From Hymenolepis diminuta (Eukaryota > Platyhelminthes > Cestoda > Cyclophyllidea > Hymenolepididae), in assembly GCA_900708905.1 (NCBI GenBank), contig CAADRB010000010.1, forward strand, positions 3,607,048 through 3,671,047: DNA of 64,000 nucleotides. The letters run 5' to 3'. A model generated the notes under the pieces. The model did no database searches. It had not been told where the DNA came from and worked only from the letters and a program-made list of their open reading frames with translations. The translations under genes were made by a program, and so were the position numbers. How positions within the stretch are numbered: the first letter of the stretch is position 1; every line of letters starts with the position of its first letter. Of the stretch, positions 35,201 to 50,200 are shown one piece after another.

Positions 35201-38200
35201 TTTTGCCTTTAATTGTTTCCCCGAAAGTTCCATTTCCCGATTCAGTAATTAAAAGTATAAAATACTAACCGAGGTTTAGAATTTAAATTACGTAATTACT
35301 TCAGAAATTTCATGACTAAACTGCCACTGCAACTCAGTCGAATACTCGAAAACTTTTCTAGTCCATATCTCGATAAATCATTCATCAGCTACCAATTTAA
35401 AGAGTAGAAGATGCTCTAAACTCAATATTTAATATTTATTTATTTGAATGACAATATACTGTTCCTCAAAGCATTCCAATAATGCACTGTTTTATCTGAA
35501 AAATTTGTCACTCACCGAATAAGTAGCACCCGAAATCTCAGCTCTTGAATATCTACTCTGTTTTCTTTCCCTCGGGGCATGAACCGACGGCTTATTTGAT
35601 TGCTCCTTCTCCCAGTTTGGAGGATCAAACACGTAATCTTCCTCCTCATTGACCTCATTGCTGAACTTAGATGACTTCACATTCCGTATCGATGGCATTG
35701 CATGATTATTGTTGGGCGGCCTGTCGGAGTTTGGACAGGAGTGGGCTCGAGCTAGGGCCAGGCGACGTGCCCGACTTGCAGCTGCTGCAGTTACGACAGC
35801 ATCGTCTTCATCTGTAGTCGTCAGAGTGCAGTCCTCAGTGTCATCATCTGTGTGATCTGCTGAATTGATGTCGCCAGTGTTTACAGACATTTCGTGGTTA
35901 GCTTTGATGGCAGATCTGGACTCGTGAGTACCTTTTGAGGGTAGTGGTGGTAACCCGTTGGCTAAGAGAAAAAAGAGCTTCCATTAATTATCTGCCTATA
36001 ATACCTGGTCCATAGATAAATGTTTCATGCCAACATCAAAACTTTCACAAAGGGTAGACTAAAGAAAACACAACATTGATTATGTAGAATGTTCTAAATG
36101 AAGAGGCTTTTTTATTCGCCTGGTTTCTCCTTATCTTTACCCTAAATAACATTGACAGTATTCTCATTATTTAACCAAATTAATTGAAAATTGATATTAG
36201 GTTAGGATTCAAATATTTTACCGCTACCTAGATCAGAGAGCTTAGCGAATAGATAGTTTACTATTCATTAATAAATATCATATTCTCATAATATTTCTTT
36301 CGGCAATATTATTTCTTTTCGAATATCACTCATTTTCTCATTATTAGCTACTGAAATCAGCCTGATAAATTCCACCCGATTTACCCAATGGAATGTACTT
36401 ACTTTTCTTCGAGATATCTGCAGATTCGATCTTGCCCCTTGTATTACCATTTACTTCTACTTGTTTAGATGATGGGGCGGTCTAAAAGGAGGAAAACAGG
36501 TTACTCCATTCAGGAAAATATAATATGCCCCTTTGATACATGGTTACTTGTTAAACAATAGTTAACATGGCTAGAAGATATCTGCCAATTTATGTTTTAC
36601 AGCATGAGCACCTATTTTTAGTAAATAAGGAAAAATTAGATGAAAATCAATTTGTGGTTCTGTTATTATGAGATCAAATGATTAATTATTTATATTAAGC
36701 ACCCTGAGCCAATAAAATATTTTCAATCTAAGAGACATCTAACAATCGTGTAATTTCTCCAGTGTAATAATGAAAATATGCATATATGTAACTTCGTCAA
36801 ACCTATTTTCAAATAGAACCATTAACTGACTATTGCATTCTAACTAAATAGGCTAAGTATAGAAAGCGGTTAAAATGAATGAAGGATCGCTTTCTGACTG
36901 GCAGTAAATGCGATTTGAGTATATAAAATTGAGGATGGTCAACAAAATGGCGTAATAACTTACCGCTGTTGAAATACGGCGTTTCGTCCAATTCCAGGCG
37001 AATGATAGCTTCTAAAATGCGAAAATATGGACCTCAGTAGAGGAGGCAAGTTGATATTTCTGTTTGTATTATTTAATGTACTACTAAATTCATCAAAAGT
37101 TTTAGGAATTCTTAATTTAAATCAATCTAGGATAACGGAAAGTCCTTATCTTTCAAAAGAAAGCATTTAAATTTAATTGGTATGTAGAATATTCAATGTT
37201 TCAATCGATAATTTCTGTCACTTTCAAAGTGACCTTTTTAATTAAAGATAAAAATAGTAAATATACTATTTACAGACTGATATTAAATTATTGCAATGAT
37301 GATGTTACAGGTTGGGGCATTTTTTGACTAAATAGCAGTTTTACAGACAGCACAGGTTCAAAACCCACTTCTATTTAGGATGATTGATAATATTTAATAA
37401 TTAGAATTCCATTTCGAAACATCTCAATAACTTTTTGTCAGTATCAGACTCTTTTGAAAAAAACGTCAGAACAAAGGGAAACTAAGATAATATTTCAATC
37501 CCATCGAATTAGCTGATATATTAATTGACTTAATATTAGCGAATATAAACTATGGCGCAAACATTAGTTAAAAAATATTTTATTGAAAATATATTTTTGG
37601 TCTATTCATAGACATCATAATTCATAATATCTCGTAAGTACGTGAAGTCCATTTAATTTTCTAATAAATGTCCAGATTGAAGTAAATCCTTCTACCATGA
37701 AGCAGTCTTTATGAGATTCTCTTTTAACGGAGTAGGTCGATACAAAACTACTGTTAGATTAATTCGGCGCAAACATTTCAATAGACTGGCCTATAGAATA
37801 CATATCAAGAGGACAATTTCAAATCACAACTCGAAACAGTTAATATTAAGAAATGAGTGCATCTCCCATCCTTCGGTTTCTGAGTTGATGATAAAATATG
37901 ACATGTTTAGGATTTTGCCATGAGCAGTTGCAGTCTCAAATATCCTATTGAAATCCCAGATGAACTCTAACTATTGCAAAACCTAATTGAGATTAAACTG
38001 TCTTAAACAGCATCTCTATGTATCGCATGGATGAGCAATCACTATTTTGAAAGAACTCCGTTCAGTCGTTAGGTGTTCATGAAAAATACTAACCTCTTCC
38101 ACAGTCGGCTCATGGCGGTAAGAAACACTACGCGATCTATTGTTGACCCCCTTTGGAGGGTCTTCAGCTAATGCTCGTTGTACATCAAGTGATGCAGCCG

Positions 38201-41200
38201 CTTCAGCAACAGAATTCCGAGCGCACTGGTGTTGTTGAAAGATGATAACTTCAGCGGCGAGCCATTCGGACACTGACCGCTCGTAGGCCATCCGTGTGCG
38301 TCGGTCGATTTCTTCCATTTCCGCGGCACTGGCAGACCAGGGGTAGTGACCCAAGAGAAATGGCCAGACCTACAAGAAAGAAAAAATGAAATTGAAGTTC
38401 GTTTTTTTACTCACATATGTGAAAATAAGTTCCTATTGCTGTTTCATTTTACGAACGATAAACAGAATAACTTTACTTGACTAAGTAGCAGGGTAACAAA
38501 GTTAAACATATCTAAGGAATACTTTTTACCTTCTGAAGTAACGGTCACATAAGAGTTAATTTAATTAAAGGCACAGAAATCGAAACCCCTATAACCATGC
38601 TCAGTAATAAAACGACAAACACGGGTTCATAAGGGAGAATGAAAGACTACGGAGGAATCAGAATGCTCTGTTTCATCTCTATTTCATATTACCCCATTTG
38701 CCCGGTAACTATTTACGGTGTGTTTTATGATCATATTTTTCTTTGGAACTTTCTTGGTTGATGTCCTTATGCGATTATTAAAGTTACGTTCTAATGATAT
38801 TTAAAGAAATTAAGACTGATAATCATTGTTAGGTATATTTATAATCGAAGAAAGCCTAGCACGCTTCAAGGATGCACTCTGATGAGGATTTGCTACCTTT
38901 CATTTAGAGTTCCTCAGATGTCTAGTAGTTATCCACTTAAATTTGTAAGAGATACCAGAGCTATGCTATCAGGTATCATGTTTCATGCCTCTTGAAATCT
39001 TAAACGTCCTTTTTAATAAATAACGGTAACATTGGGGAGCGTGTTAATGGATTAAAAATAAGAACGATAGTCAGAGAGTTAGAGAACCCTGTTTCTCTAA
39101 CATTAAATGTTTAAAGATATATTCCTTTTCCCGAATGTCATTTATTGCATTTGTAAACTAAACATTATTACAAATAATTTATTTCAGTAATTAGTGGTCT
39201 ATAATAAATTAGAAAGACACTTGTTATTAAGAAAAGTGCATTATCTTGAAAGAAATCATAAAATATACCTTCCTCCTTCCTTCAAGTAGTCTGATTCATG
39301 GCCGAATCTCCTAGAAATCTACAATCAATATTTACATTTCTCATACGAAATATCCATCCACGCGTCCTTGTTCTGGTTTATCAAGAGTAGATATTGATAA
39401 CAGGAGTACCGTCTTCAATAAAGTAACTTACTGCTTTTCCTCTGGTAATCACGGAAAAGAATAATTGAAAAAGTCATGTATTTATGCTGATGATATAACC
39501 TGACGGCAATAAACTGAACACTTATTTTATTTCGTGATTTAGCATATCCATGGATTATTCATCATTAAAATACAGTTTCTCAATAAACATTGTAAACGCC
39601 TATTACAAAAGCGAAAATGAATATTCTCTATTTAATTTCATTTATAATAGGCAAGTTCACTACAGAAGTGCATTTTTTAACGCACATCTTTGGAGAAAAT
39701 TAGGCACTGTATCGTATCTGTCTAGGAATTTACTTGACATCAAATACTGTTCAGAGAAGCTATTAATTCCATTCATCGGATTCCGTCCATCGATGTAACT
39801 TTATCACACAACTAAAGCAAATTATTTTCCCATCGAACACACACATACATATGTCCTAGTCACCTTAAATCTCGGTAAAACCCTCATGTAGGTCACAACT
39901 CAAGATGACCTAATTCCATTTTCTCTCCTAATAATACTACCACACCAGGTAACTAATGCAATGCGGATTTTAAACAAGAATATATATCGCACAGTGTTAA
40001 AATGTACCTCTGTGATGTGGGTGGTCACGATTTCGATGCCCATCAGTGTATAGCCGATGAGCGGAGTGGCCCACCCCAATGGTTATGTCTAATAAGGGGA
40101 GACGGTGGTTCCACAATGCTGCTCCTCTACCCAAGATGAGTGCTGCAAAAAGCTTTCCTAAATGGATCTGAAATATTTAGACAAGGACCGTTTTCTATTC
40201 ATCACGCCCATAATGTACAGAATGACGCTTTTGACCAGCCCTGTGAGTGTCTCGTCAAACAACGTCATGCAGTCTCGTTCCCAGTGTATCATAAAGAAGT
40301 AGACATTCTTGGGGAAAGTGGGGGGGCTTACTCTTGCGAAGAAAGCTTAAGGCAGATTTGGGCTGGACTCTACCCCCTAGAGGGTTAAAAATGATGTTAT
40401 GGCTAATAATTAGACAGACACATGTTTGATTAAAAAGCAGGCTGCTATTTAATTTAAACAGACAGTAGAATTACTGACAAGGCTGGTATCGGCAGTGTCG
40501 ATAAAGTATATACTGTATATATATCGATTAAACTAGTGGAATGACAAGCTCCGACAATCTGTCTGAGGGAGAAATACGAAAGTATAAACGTTGAGTCCGG
40601 TGAACGGATTTTTTTTCTGTCTGAAGATACGGCTACCATTTTAAAGGTATCATTAGGGTAATATTTAAAAGAATTATTCTTCACCTAATTTACTGTACAT
40701 CCAAGTCACTAAAACATATAAAGTTACTTATAAATAAAACAGGAGAAAAGGGAAACGAGGTTTTATTTCAAATTATCTCTACACTTACCTCCTGTTTTAA
40801 ACAACTTGTGAAAAATCCTTTCTTTAAATGATATAATTAACATGATTTTAAAACAGCAAACGAACTAAAACTTCTTTAAAACGATGAACTTCAATTTTAA
40901 ACCATATCACTAAATACAAGTCCTATTTAATTGGTTGGCATTTCTTATCAGACGATATAAACACCCAATATTAAACGCTATTTGATTATTATTTTAGATT
41001 TTGAAGGAGGCGAAAAAGCTATAGCAACAATCGCCATGGCTTTAGCACTTACCATACCAGTAAACCTTGAGGTCATGTTGGTCAAAGAGTGTTTTGTTAG
41101 ATTTCATACTTTTATGTAAAGGCGTGACGACCCAAGTCCCAAGATAATTAAGATGTCCAAAGGCTAAGTTTTGGTTTTAATCCTCATAAAATATCAAATC

Positions 41201-44200
41201 TTCTAGGAATTTATTTCGAGAGGAAAGAGAACCTAAAGTCTTGTTATAAAAAAAATAAAATCATACTGAATGGAATCCGTAGTAGAGAAAACAGAAAGCA
41301 GGCAAAGCCCATGTTCCATTGTTCATAAGGCTGATCATCTACTTATAAACGCCAGGTGTCGTGGAGACCAATACTATAAAACACTGTATTCGATGCATGT
41401 TAAAGGGAGTACCAAGACCCCATTAACCATACTGGGAACTTTCCCTCATTTGACAAATGGCACATCGTAACCCCCCTTACCAATGATTTATGAGACTTGA
41501 GGCACTTACACCGCGATTTCGGACGTAACATGTAGTTGCCATGGCGAATTAGTCATTCCAGCGGGGGATTCTGTATCAAGTTTCTAAAACCCCAGCCATT
41601 AAATAGTCATGGAGGAGTGCAAAAACTTCATAAATTTAGAGATGCCCTCCTCCGTAAATTTAAGTCAAATCTCATACACTGAATTAGAAACATTTCTTGT
41701 TCATTGATATCGATTGTGAAGTGAGCGATAGTGGTATTTAAGAGCAGATGGCTCACTAGATCTAAGGCAAAAGGGCCATCTGTCGGATATAAGGGACGTG
41801 AGTTCACGTATGCATAGACTATGCGACAACGTCGTGGCACAGACTTAATGGGGGAGGTGAGGTGAGGGGGTCAACCGGCATAAACGCACTGTCTTAGGAA
41901 AAGGCGGCATGGGAGAGGGGATGAACTTAAAATTTTGCTACTTTGAGCAGATGTTGCAGAGATTGTATTGATTGCAATGACCTTGAGATCATCCTATGAA
42001 AATCCGTGTTACCAGAATTAGCATCAAAGATGATTTCATTCTAATAGGAAAACCAAAATGATAGGCAAAACTTTATGTTTCTAAATACATATTGCCTGAA
42101 TGCCCGTTTTCAGTTTTTTTTTCCATGTCTTGTTATATGCTTACCTTTATATTTATGTCCATTAAGATCGCGACGTAATTGGCAGATGAGAGACACTGAA
42201 GCAGGTGTGTTCATCTATTTAAAAAAACGCTTTAAACTGTCAAACTAAGCTCTAAGACGTTGAAATTAACGTAAATGGATACTTCAAAGGATTCCAGATT
42301 AAGTGAGTCGAAGTATCAACAGTAATTTGATTTTTTCTGCAAATTTTTTTGAGATAAATCAATAGGCTTTTTGAAGAGCATAAAAAGTAAATTAATTGGT
42401 CTAACCGAAGTAATTTATTCTAGGGGTTTTCGTTAATATTTAGCCATTTCAGTGGCTTGTTCTAGTCAGAAGTACTTTCAAATAGTTCTTTCATGCAATG
42501 AAATATTTTAATTCATTACTACAAGCACTTATTCTGTTCATACTTTTCCGAAAGCGCCAAAATATCATTTCAAGTGAAGTTTAGGCACGCAAATCCCTAC
42601 CCTATCAACCGAAATCATCTAAAATATCATTATTCTCTCGGTTTTCATCCATTTTGTCATGAACATCAACACAAAAATAAAATATCAGAATAAAATAAAC
42701 TTACAAATGGTTTAACAATCATATTCGATTTCATCAAATTTTCGACAAAGTTGATCGCCTCTGTATTATGCGATGTAATGTATTATTCAATGTTTAAAAA
42801 ACGAAGGAGCACTTTTCTCCCCATTGTCCCCTTTCAACAGATGATAAGAGGGTATCGTTCTGCCTACTTTCATCAACCAATTAGATTTGTAAACAATGCG
42901 GAATACTCAAGGTAAACGAAAAGTAAATTAAAACAATATAAAGCTATTATAAACATTACGTTTGACAATCCGGTCTCAAATGCCTTCAAGAATTCATATT
43001 TTCTCCTGGTGTTTTAAGGAGTTAAGAATGAAAAAATCTCCGCAAGGGAGCATTTAGGGACGCGTTAAGGCGAATGATGAAATCACCTATATTCTGGACA
43101 CACTATGAATCATCGTAAGAGGATGGTTCCAAATTCGAAAGCTTAATGCCCTCCCACCCCACTATGTACCCAAGGCCTCTCAGTAGCCTAAACGACAAAA
43201 TGAGAGGATTAACGGGTCGAAAACGACAACTCCTACTTGCCGTTTAGTAATCTTTAAGGTGATAGCTGCACTTAAGTTTCTATGAGAAATTAATATTTCC
43301 ATCTACCCATGAAATACAGCATGTATCTGCTATATTTAAACTTAGATTTGTATCTTAAGGAAAATACGGACAGTACATACTCGTACAACTCCTATTACAT
43401 TTTCAGTACTTCGTTTTTGATGAGGGATTACTTCTCCATTATAAAAATGAACATTTATGACTGAAAGTCATGCATACTCTGTAATTACCATCCCTTAATC
43501 GTAAGCCTTAAATAGTCAAGGTGTTCAATTAGATGGATAATTAAAACAAAAGAGCAGGGCAAATAATGTTAATTCTTGTAAAAAAAGGTTGTTCCCAGTA
43601 TGAGTAGAAATGAATTAAAATGAAAATAAACTTTTTCAAGCCTTTTTTTCTTGTTGGCCTTTTTCTGAAATGAAAAATTCACTTTCATTAATGCTGCACA
43701 TACTTAGATGAGAATTATTTGAATTACACATCATATCTATTATTCGAAACTGCGCTGAGCTTTGGAGGTGTCCAAATCAAAATTACTTTACTAGCTGGGA
43801 ACAAATTATACGATTTTGATTTAGGAAATTCTCTCCAAAAGATCATTTCGAAAATGGAAAAGTTTGGCTATTATAAAGAAAATTATACATTTTACCTAAC
43901 TTAGTTGACGGCCAGATTGAAGCTTATACATTTTAATGTTAACAATAAATTAGTTACTACTGATAACACAATAATACAACATGGGAAAATTGTTTCTTCT
44001 ACGTGTTAATATGTGGACACCACTTTTACCTTCACAATAGGAAACTCGGCTATGAACAAACGAATTATCCCCGCTAGTGAATTTGACTCTACCTGATACA
44101 CAAATAATAAATCCCAAAGTATGCGCAATTCACTGCCATGCAGAGTACCCATAACGACTAAATCGCTTAAAACGCTCAAAAAGTGTTTAAGCAAGTTAGA

Positions 44201-47200
44201 TGACGAGGTGACAGCCAACGAGTCATTGCGCAGGATTTAAGATTACGTACGATTGTCAAACATTAACGTACGGAAGTTGAAATATTTTCTATCATGTCCA
44301 CTGCAAATATGATACATCAATCGGATAGATCACGCCTGATAAAGTGTGAATATTAATAATAATATATCGTACACGCTTCAGAGATGTTCTAGCTCCCACA
44401 TTAAGCCTACTGATTTAATCCGCTTTTATGATTATCCACATTTTGACTGGTTGGCCCAATCGAATAGCGAGTGCTCATTGGCCTAGCGATGTTAAGGATG
44501 ACTCAGGAAGTCACGTGATACCATCATAAGTTATAATCGTGGTCCTATTTGCTACGTCATGATAACATTCTAATGCTGGTAGTATCTTTTTATATTGAAA
44601 ATGACAAACAAATGTGCAGTAACACCGATTAAGAATGCATTATCTCTCTATTTTCCATCTAACCGATAACTAACGAGATCAAAGTCACTTTATGTCAGTT
44701 TTCCTTATCAAACAATCAACATAAAATTAGTGGAGCGTCTTTCTCTTAATAAGACAAGTTCAAGACGAAATTCGTATGTAAATACAACTGGTAAGAGCAT
44801 CAATAGCCTCTTAGATATTTATGAATATGGTATATCTAGATGATATGTACCGATGAAATTTGATCCAAAAAGTAGTTTTTTTTGCTTTTTGTGTAATAAG
44901 TTTTGCGTGAATTAAAAAAATTGGTCAGCGGAAGCAATATATTGGCTAGACGTCTAGAAAAGACATCCATTAAACAAACCATGTTAGGTCAAGAAATCAA
45001 AGTCAAGTAAGGTCATGGGGATGATATAGGGCGTCCCCATCTCCGTTTCCTTCTTCGCCATAACGTGTATTTGTTAGACGGGTAAACAAAATTTTTTGGC
45101 AAATATTAAATCAGAGAAAATGGTCAAAATTAGAAAAACGAACTGTTTAGGATCAGAAATTTCCCCTCGAAACGAATTCCCAGTGGACACAGGTCGCATA
45201 TTTGTTTTAACATAATATTTTTTCAAATAATTCACATTTAATCGAAAAGATGCAATTCCAGGCCAGTCAATTATCTATCTTTTGATTTAATAACAAATGC
45301 ATTTGAGATCAAAGCGCTTATTGCGTGTAAAACCGCTTTTGATAAGCGATCTCTAGATATGGCACTTGAGAAAAAGAATATGAGCATAAATAGCAGTAAA
45401 CCTGAAGCTGGCTAATCTCTCAAAATAAAATTTTTTTCAACCAAATAGTTATGTCACTAGGCTTCCGGTGGGAAAATACAGGAGAAAACAAGAGCGAGTT
45501 AAAAAATGAGAAATTGCCACACACAAAGGAGCGGAAATAAATCTTATGCGGAGTTGCTTGTAGTTAGGGGGATTTATGCAGATTTCCACATAACAAAATG
45601 TAGATGAGTCTACACTAATCAAAGATCGAGTCAGTCAACGTTCAGATATGAGCAAGACTGATTCAAGACATTACCCGATACAAAATAGTACGCTTGCCGT
45701 TGATTATAAAGTGTTTCACTAACCTCTCGACGCAGCGCTGGATCACATCCACCGAAGTAGACACGTTCGTAAACCTCTCGGATGCGATTTGTCTAAAAAA
45801 TTGCAGAAATTTTATTAAATTGTATAAAAAAATAGGCAAAATTAAAACTAGCACTTTGTTCCCATCCTTTATGGTAAAAATTCAATAGTTTTTAAGCTAT
45901 TTTAGCGGGTGATCATTGCGCTCCTACTACGCGGGGAGTGCACCTCTCCTTACACTATACCCGGCGAAACGCTTTGGGATGAAATTAAGACTTTTTAGAT
46001 TTAAACGAAAACAAATTTTACAGTGAAGCAACGCTGATATTGGTTTAGCTATTACTACTTTTAAATCAGATAGCTATACATTGACGCAAGATGACTTTTT
46101 AAATATTTAAGTGTATTATGTAGTGCGTCGAAAAATATTTTCAAATTAGTTTAATAAACTGTATAACTGTTTTTAGAATAGCAATTTCTGTTTGAGTAAA
46201 GCTAGATTTACGAGCGGTGCACAAACTCTAATTTTAAATTTAACTTCGTCTAAAATGTTCATCCATAAACTCAACGTCAAAAAACACCGTTTGCAATTGA
46301 ATGGAATGGAATACTATTTACTCCCATGGACGATTGGAAATCATCACGCAAAGGAAGTCGGGACTGAATTAATAACTGAGTAGTGAAAAATCGGTCGATA
46401 AAAACTACCATTCAAAGATTGGAGACTTAGAAATCTTATCACATCCTTAAAGCATGTAAAATTTATTTCCTAAATTCAGCCATTTATCATTTACAATATC
46501 AAATTTTTAATTATCTATACTCTTTTAAAGCATTATTTAATGCATAAAGGAATCCACAAAGTTCTAGAATTTAAAACATTTTTATTATAACTATATGATT
46601 CTCGATTCAAATAAATAACATTGAGGAGACCAAATTCTGTAACCCAAGGAACTGTACAGAAAACATCCTCCTACATTGGTTTAAACTAAGTCTAAGAAAT
46701 GTATTGACGAACACTTTTGATCTCTCTACCACTAAGTATCTCGATATAATGACGAATTGTAAAGCAAAACAGAAATCGGTACGACTCTGTTCAATTGCAG
46801 ATAGGAAATCTGTTTGTCTGTATAAATCATGACTGACTACGAGCGCGTCCTGTACTTCATAGCTAGATAGTATACAATTAACCAACCAACAATTTTATTA
46901 TCATGGAAATATGACCCAATTAACAACTTCGATAAACCACTAATAGACGAGAAAAGAAATCCCAGCTTATCTAGGGACTGTCTTTGTCTTGTCTAGGGAC
47001 TGAAACAACCACATCTATCTGATTTATATTTACGTGATATTAATATCTGAATAACCTCAGGTTTGAATAAAATTGCAATTTAATAGCCGTGCAAAGTACA
47101 ACAAAATGATATACAAAGTATTCATCTTTTTAACTTAAAGCAGGAAACACCAATTTTGTTAACCAATCTCAAAGGACTTGATTGATAAAAAAGGGGAAAT

Positions 47201-50200
47201 GAGACAGTTTCGACGTTTTGCGAAACATTCTGACCATTTGCGTCGTCTCTGAATGAGTTTTCTTAAAAAAATACAGAACTACAGTTCATTCTGCTGTTAG
47301 CACGAGAATAATGCTTTTTTCTCATTAATAAAAATAAATATGTCGAACTTCATAAGAGGCCGAGATATTAGATAAATTATATAAAACAACATGATGTTTT
47401 AACCGCAAATCAAAGAATTACAGTAATAAATATCACTGAACTATCGCATTTTTATGTTGCGAATTAAACTTGCACAAAACTTATGGGATCCGTCGAGGCA
47501 ATATTTAAAATGTACCTTAATAGGTAGGTAGATAACATTATGAAGTCAGAAAAATTTGAATCAAGTTAAGTTAGTAAGCAAATTTTAGCTCATACCGACT
47601 GACTAATTTTCGATTCAGCTCTATCTTTCGAACTTGGATAAATCGACAAAAGTGATACTTTATATTTTAGTAAGGAAAATTAAGAAAATATCAATGAATG
47701 CGAACTTTTGTTTTGTGAAAATATGACATCCAGTTAAGTTTCGCTCAATCACCTTCACAACTCAACACCATCCGACCTAAATAATTTTAAATTTCTCATA
47801 CAAAGAAGGTTCTAAGTTGCAAATTTCACATTTCGAAAGTCAGTATTAAGTAAATAAAAAAAATTTGCCAGCGGAAATAGTCGCATGCAGAATGAAAATG
47901 GACTATCAAAGTTAAATTAAAAAAGGAAAACTCGTTAAGGGAAAAGTTTTCTGGAAAGCATTGAGTTTTCCTTGCGATTTTGACGGAAAATTAATTCGTA
48001 AACTCTAACAAGTGCATGTTTTTCGAAGATACAAGTTTAATGGGAAAAATGACAAAATTCTATCGATAGTAAAGCGCACGCAATTATCCAGACATTGGGA
48101 AAATAAACAGCATTTAAAATTTAGAGAGATGGAGGAACTTCTGAATAAATAATAACTGTTCACGTCCCTAAAATGTTCTGCTTTGAGTTGCATAGTGATT
48201 ATAACAGCCACCGTTGTGACAATCGGGTTCTTGGGACTTAGATATACTTGCACTAAAAATGTCCTCATATCCCGAGAAACAGTAATCAAGAGAAAATTGT
48301 ACATGAACTTCCTAAACATTAAATTAAGAGGTTATAGGATCGATAATACGTAAGCTAAAGGGTGCAGTTTTATACGATATCAAGGAAGTTAATGTGAAAT
48401 AAAGTCACTGAACATTTATGTCTCCTAAACTAACTGAGAGCAGGAAGTCAGAGAGAAGACGTCTATTCAGTGAGGAAATAGTTTTAGATATAGATTATAA
48501 ATCCCATAGAGCCTATTATCATTCAGAATAACTGGGTAGAGAGATAATACAATCGCACGATATAAACTTAGAGATAGAGAAATTGTGCTGAGTAAAAACA
48601 TATCAAAGGGATACAAACATGGGAGAGCCAGAGGAGGCAAATTTCCATGCAACAGAGCAGTTAGATTGGGACCAGTTGGGTAGGGAAATGAAAAAAACAT
48701 TATTCAGTATGTGACTTATTGAACAAAATGTTCTACTGCAATGCGATTGCATAAACTAAGCCTCTTCCGACTTGACAGATGGAGGTTATTAATAGATGTG
48801 TGATTTCATTAAATATGTTGCCTATTGTTTACTTCCGTTCGTCTCCTTTCGCCCTTTATCCAGGTTTTTACCTTTATTTATCCGCGTTCAGATGGTTATT
48901 TAATAAGTAATAAAAAAACATTAAGCACAAATAATGTGCATAAACTCGATAAATAAACAAAAATCAATTATTACCAACTGTAAACACCACATTTGGATCA
49001 AAATCTCGGTTCATTTTCTAAGTCCTCATTCAGTTATTGACAGCGGTAAATGATATTGTCACAATTATAGATTCAAAAATTTTATAATGGTTGACGGTTT
49101 ACTTTTAAAACAATAAATGCATAAGAGGCAGCTTAATTTTACCAATTTTACAACAATCTACTTCAATTCCGTCGAGAGTTTAATAAGGTTTGACTGATGT
49201 TGAAAGTAACTAAATTGTCTAATAAACTGATTTATTAAAGAAAATACATATAAAATTCTTTCTTTTGGAATTACTTTAAGCATAAAAATGACGGAAATTC
49301 AGAATTTAACCAAAATAACTCATCCCTATTTATACACTTTTTGTAATTAGAAAATGTCCCATTGCATACCTATCAATTTGTTATTATCTAAATCACCCTA
49401 GAAGTAGTATAATATATCACCCAAAAGTTAATAAAAAGTCTCTTGATACATCCTAAGCGGCTTTAAAACCAGGATCAAACAAGACGAAATGTTCTCAAAT
49501 ACCTTAGTCAACGAAAGACGACATTAAAACAAGAGGCACCAACTCTGGCTATAAAGAAATCTCTGCTTTCAAGGTCAAAATCTTTAAATCTCACTTCCTC
49601 TTCTCCTCTTAGTAAACTTTATATCAAATGCTATTTACCCCACCAATCAAGCAGAATCCTCAAATCTGACCTAAATGGCTGACAATAAGGAAATATGTTA
49701 AAATGCAGCTATAATGTAACTGAATTCCCGTCACAGTGATCAGCTCAAATAATTGATATTTGTATGAAAAAGCCTTATTTTCTACAAGTGTTAGCTCCCT
49801 CAGCTCTGATATTTTGTAAGCATGTTAGATGTTTACTTTCATATAAGATCATTGTACTTTCTCAATCTTGGGAAGACTGACTATCATGACTAAACAATCA
49901 GTCAATTAGTACTGAACATCGTGAACAAAAATTCGACCATTAATCCGGGTGGTGAATCATAAATTCGGATTATGAACTATTCATTAAGTGAATATTGTAA
50001 AAAGCAAATTCAAGAATTAAATGAAGATAGAATTGTTGATGCCTCGACTTTACTCTCGACATCCTTTTGAGTGCCTTCGCCCTATCGTTTACGGAACTTA
50101 CAGTTAACCAATTTCAGTTGTTTTTCCACAATGAAATAATTTTTGCCTTTTTGTGGGTTTTGATATAATAATATCAAGGTATCAGTGAGCAAGGTAAACT

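Noticed and set aside
40140..40388. 82-codon plus-strand frame with apparently reasonable composition
   Set aside because: Starts inside a SINE-like copy in an SGSM intron; no splice sites or resemblance to a known protein.
45663..45854. 63-codon minus-strand frame ('[15 protein letters not shown]')
   Set aside because: Wrong frame: the real SGSM exon 45724-45792 uses another frame reading [13 protein letters not shown], which matches the family and joins in phase on both sides.
46607..46885. 92-codon minus-strand frame in an SGSM intron
   Set aside because: No acceptor or donor in phase with SGSM, no recognised family, and composition compatible with chance.
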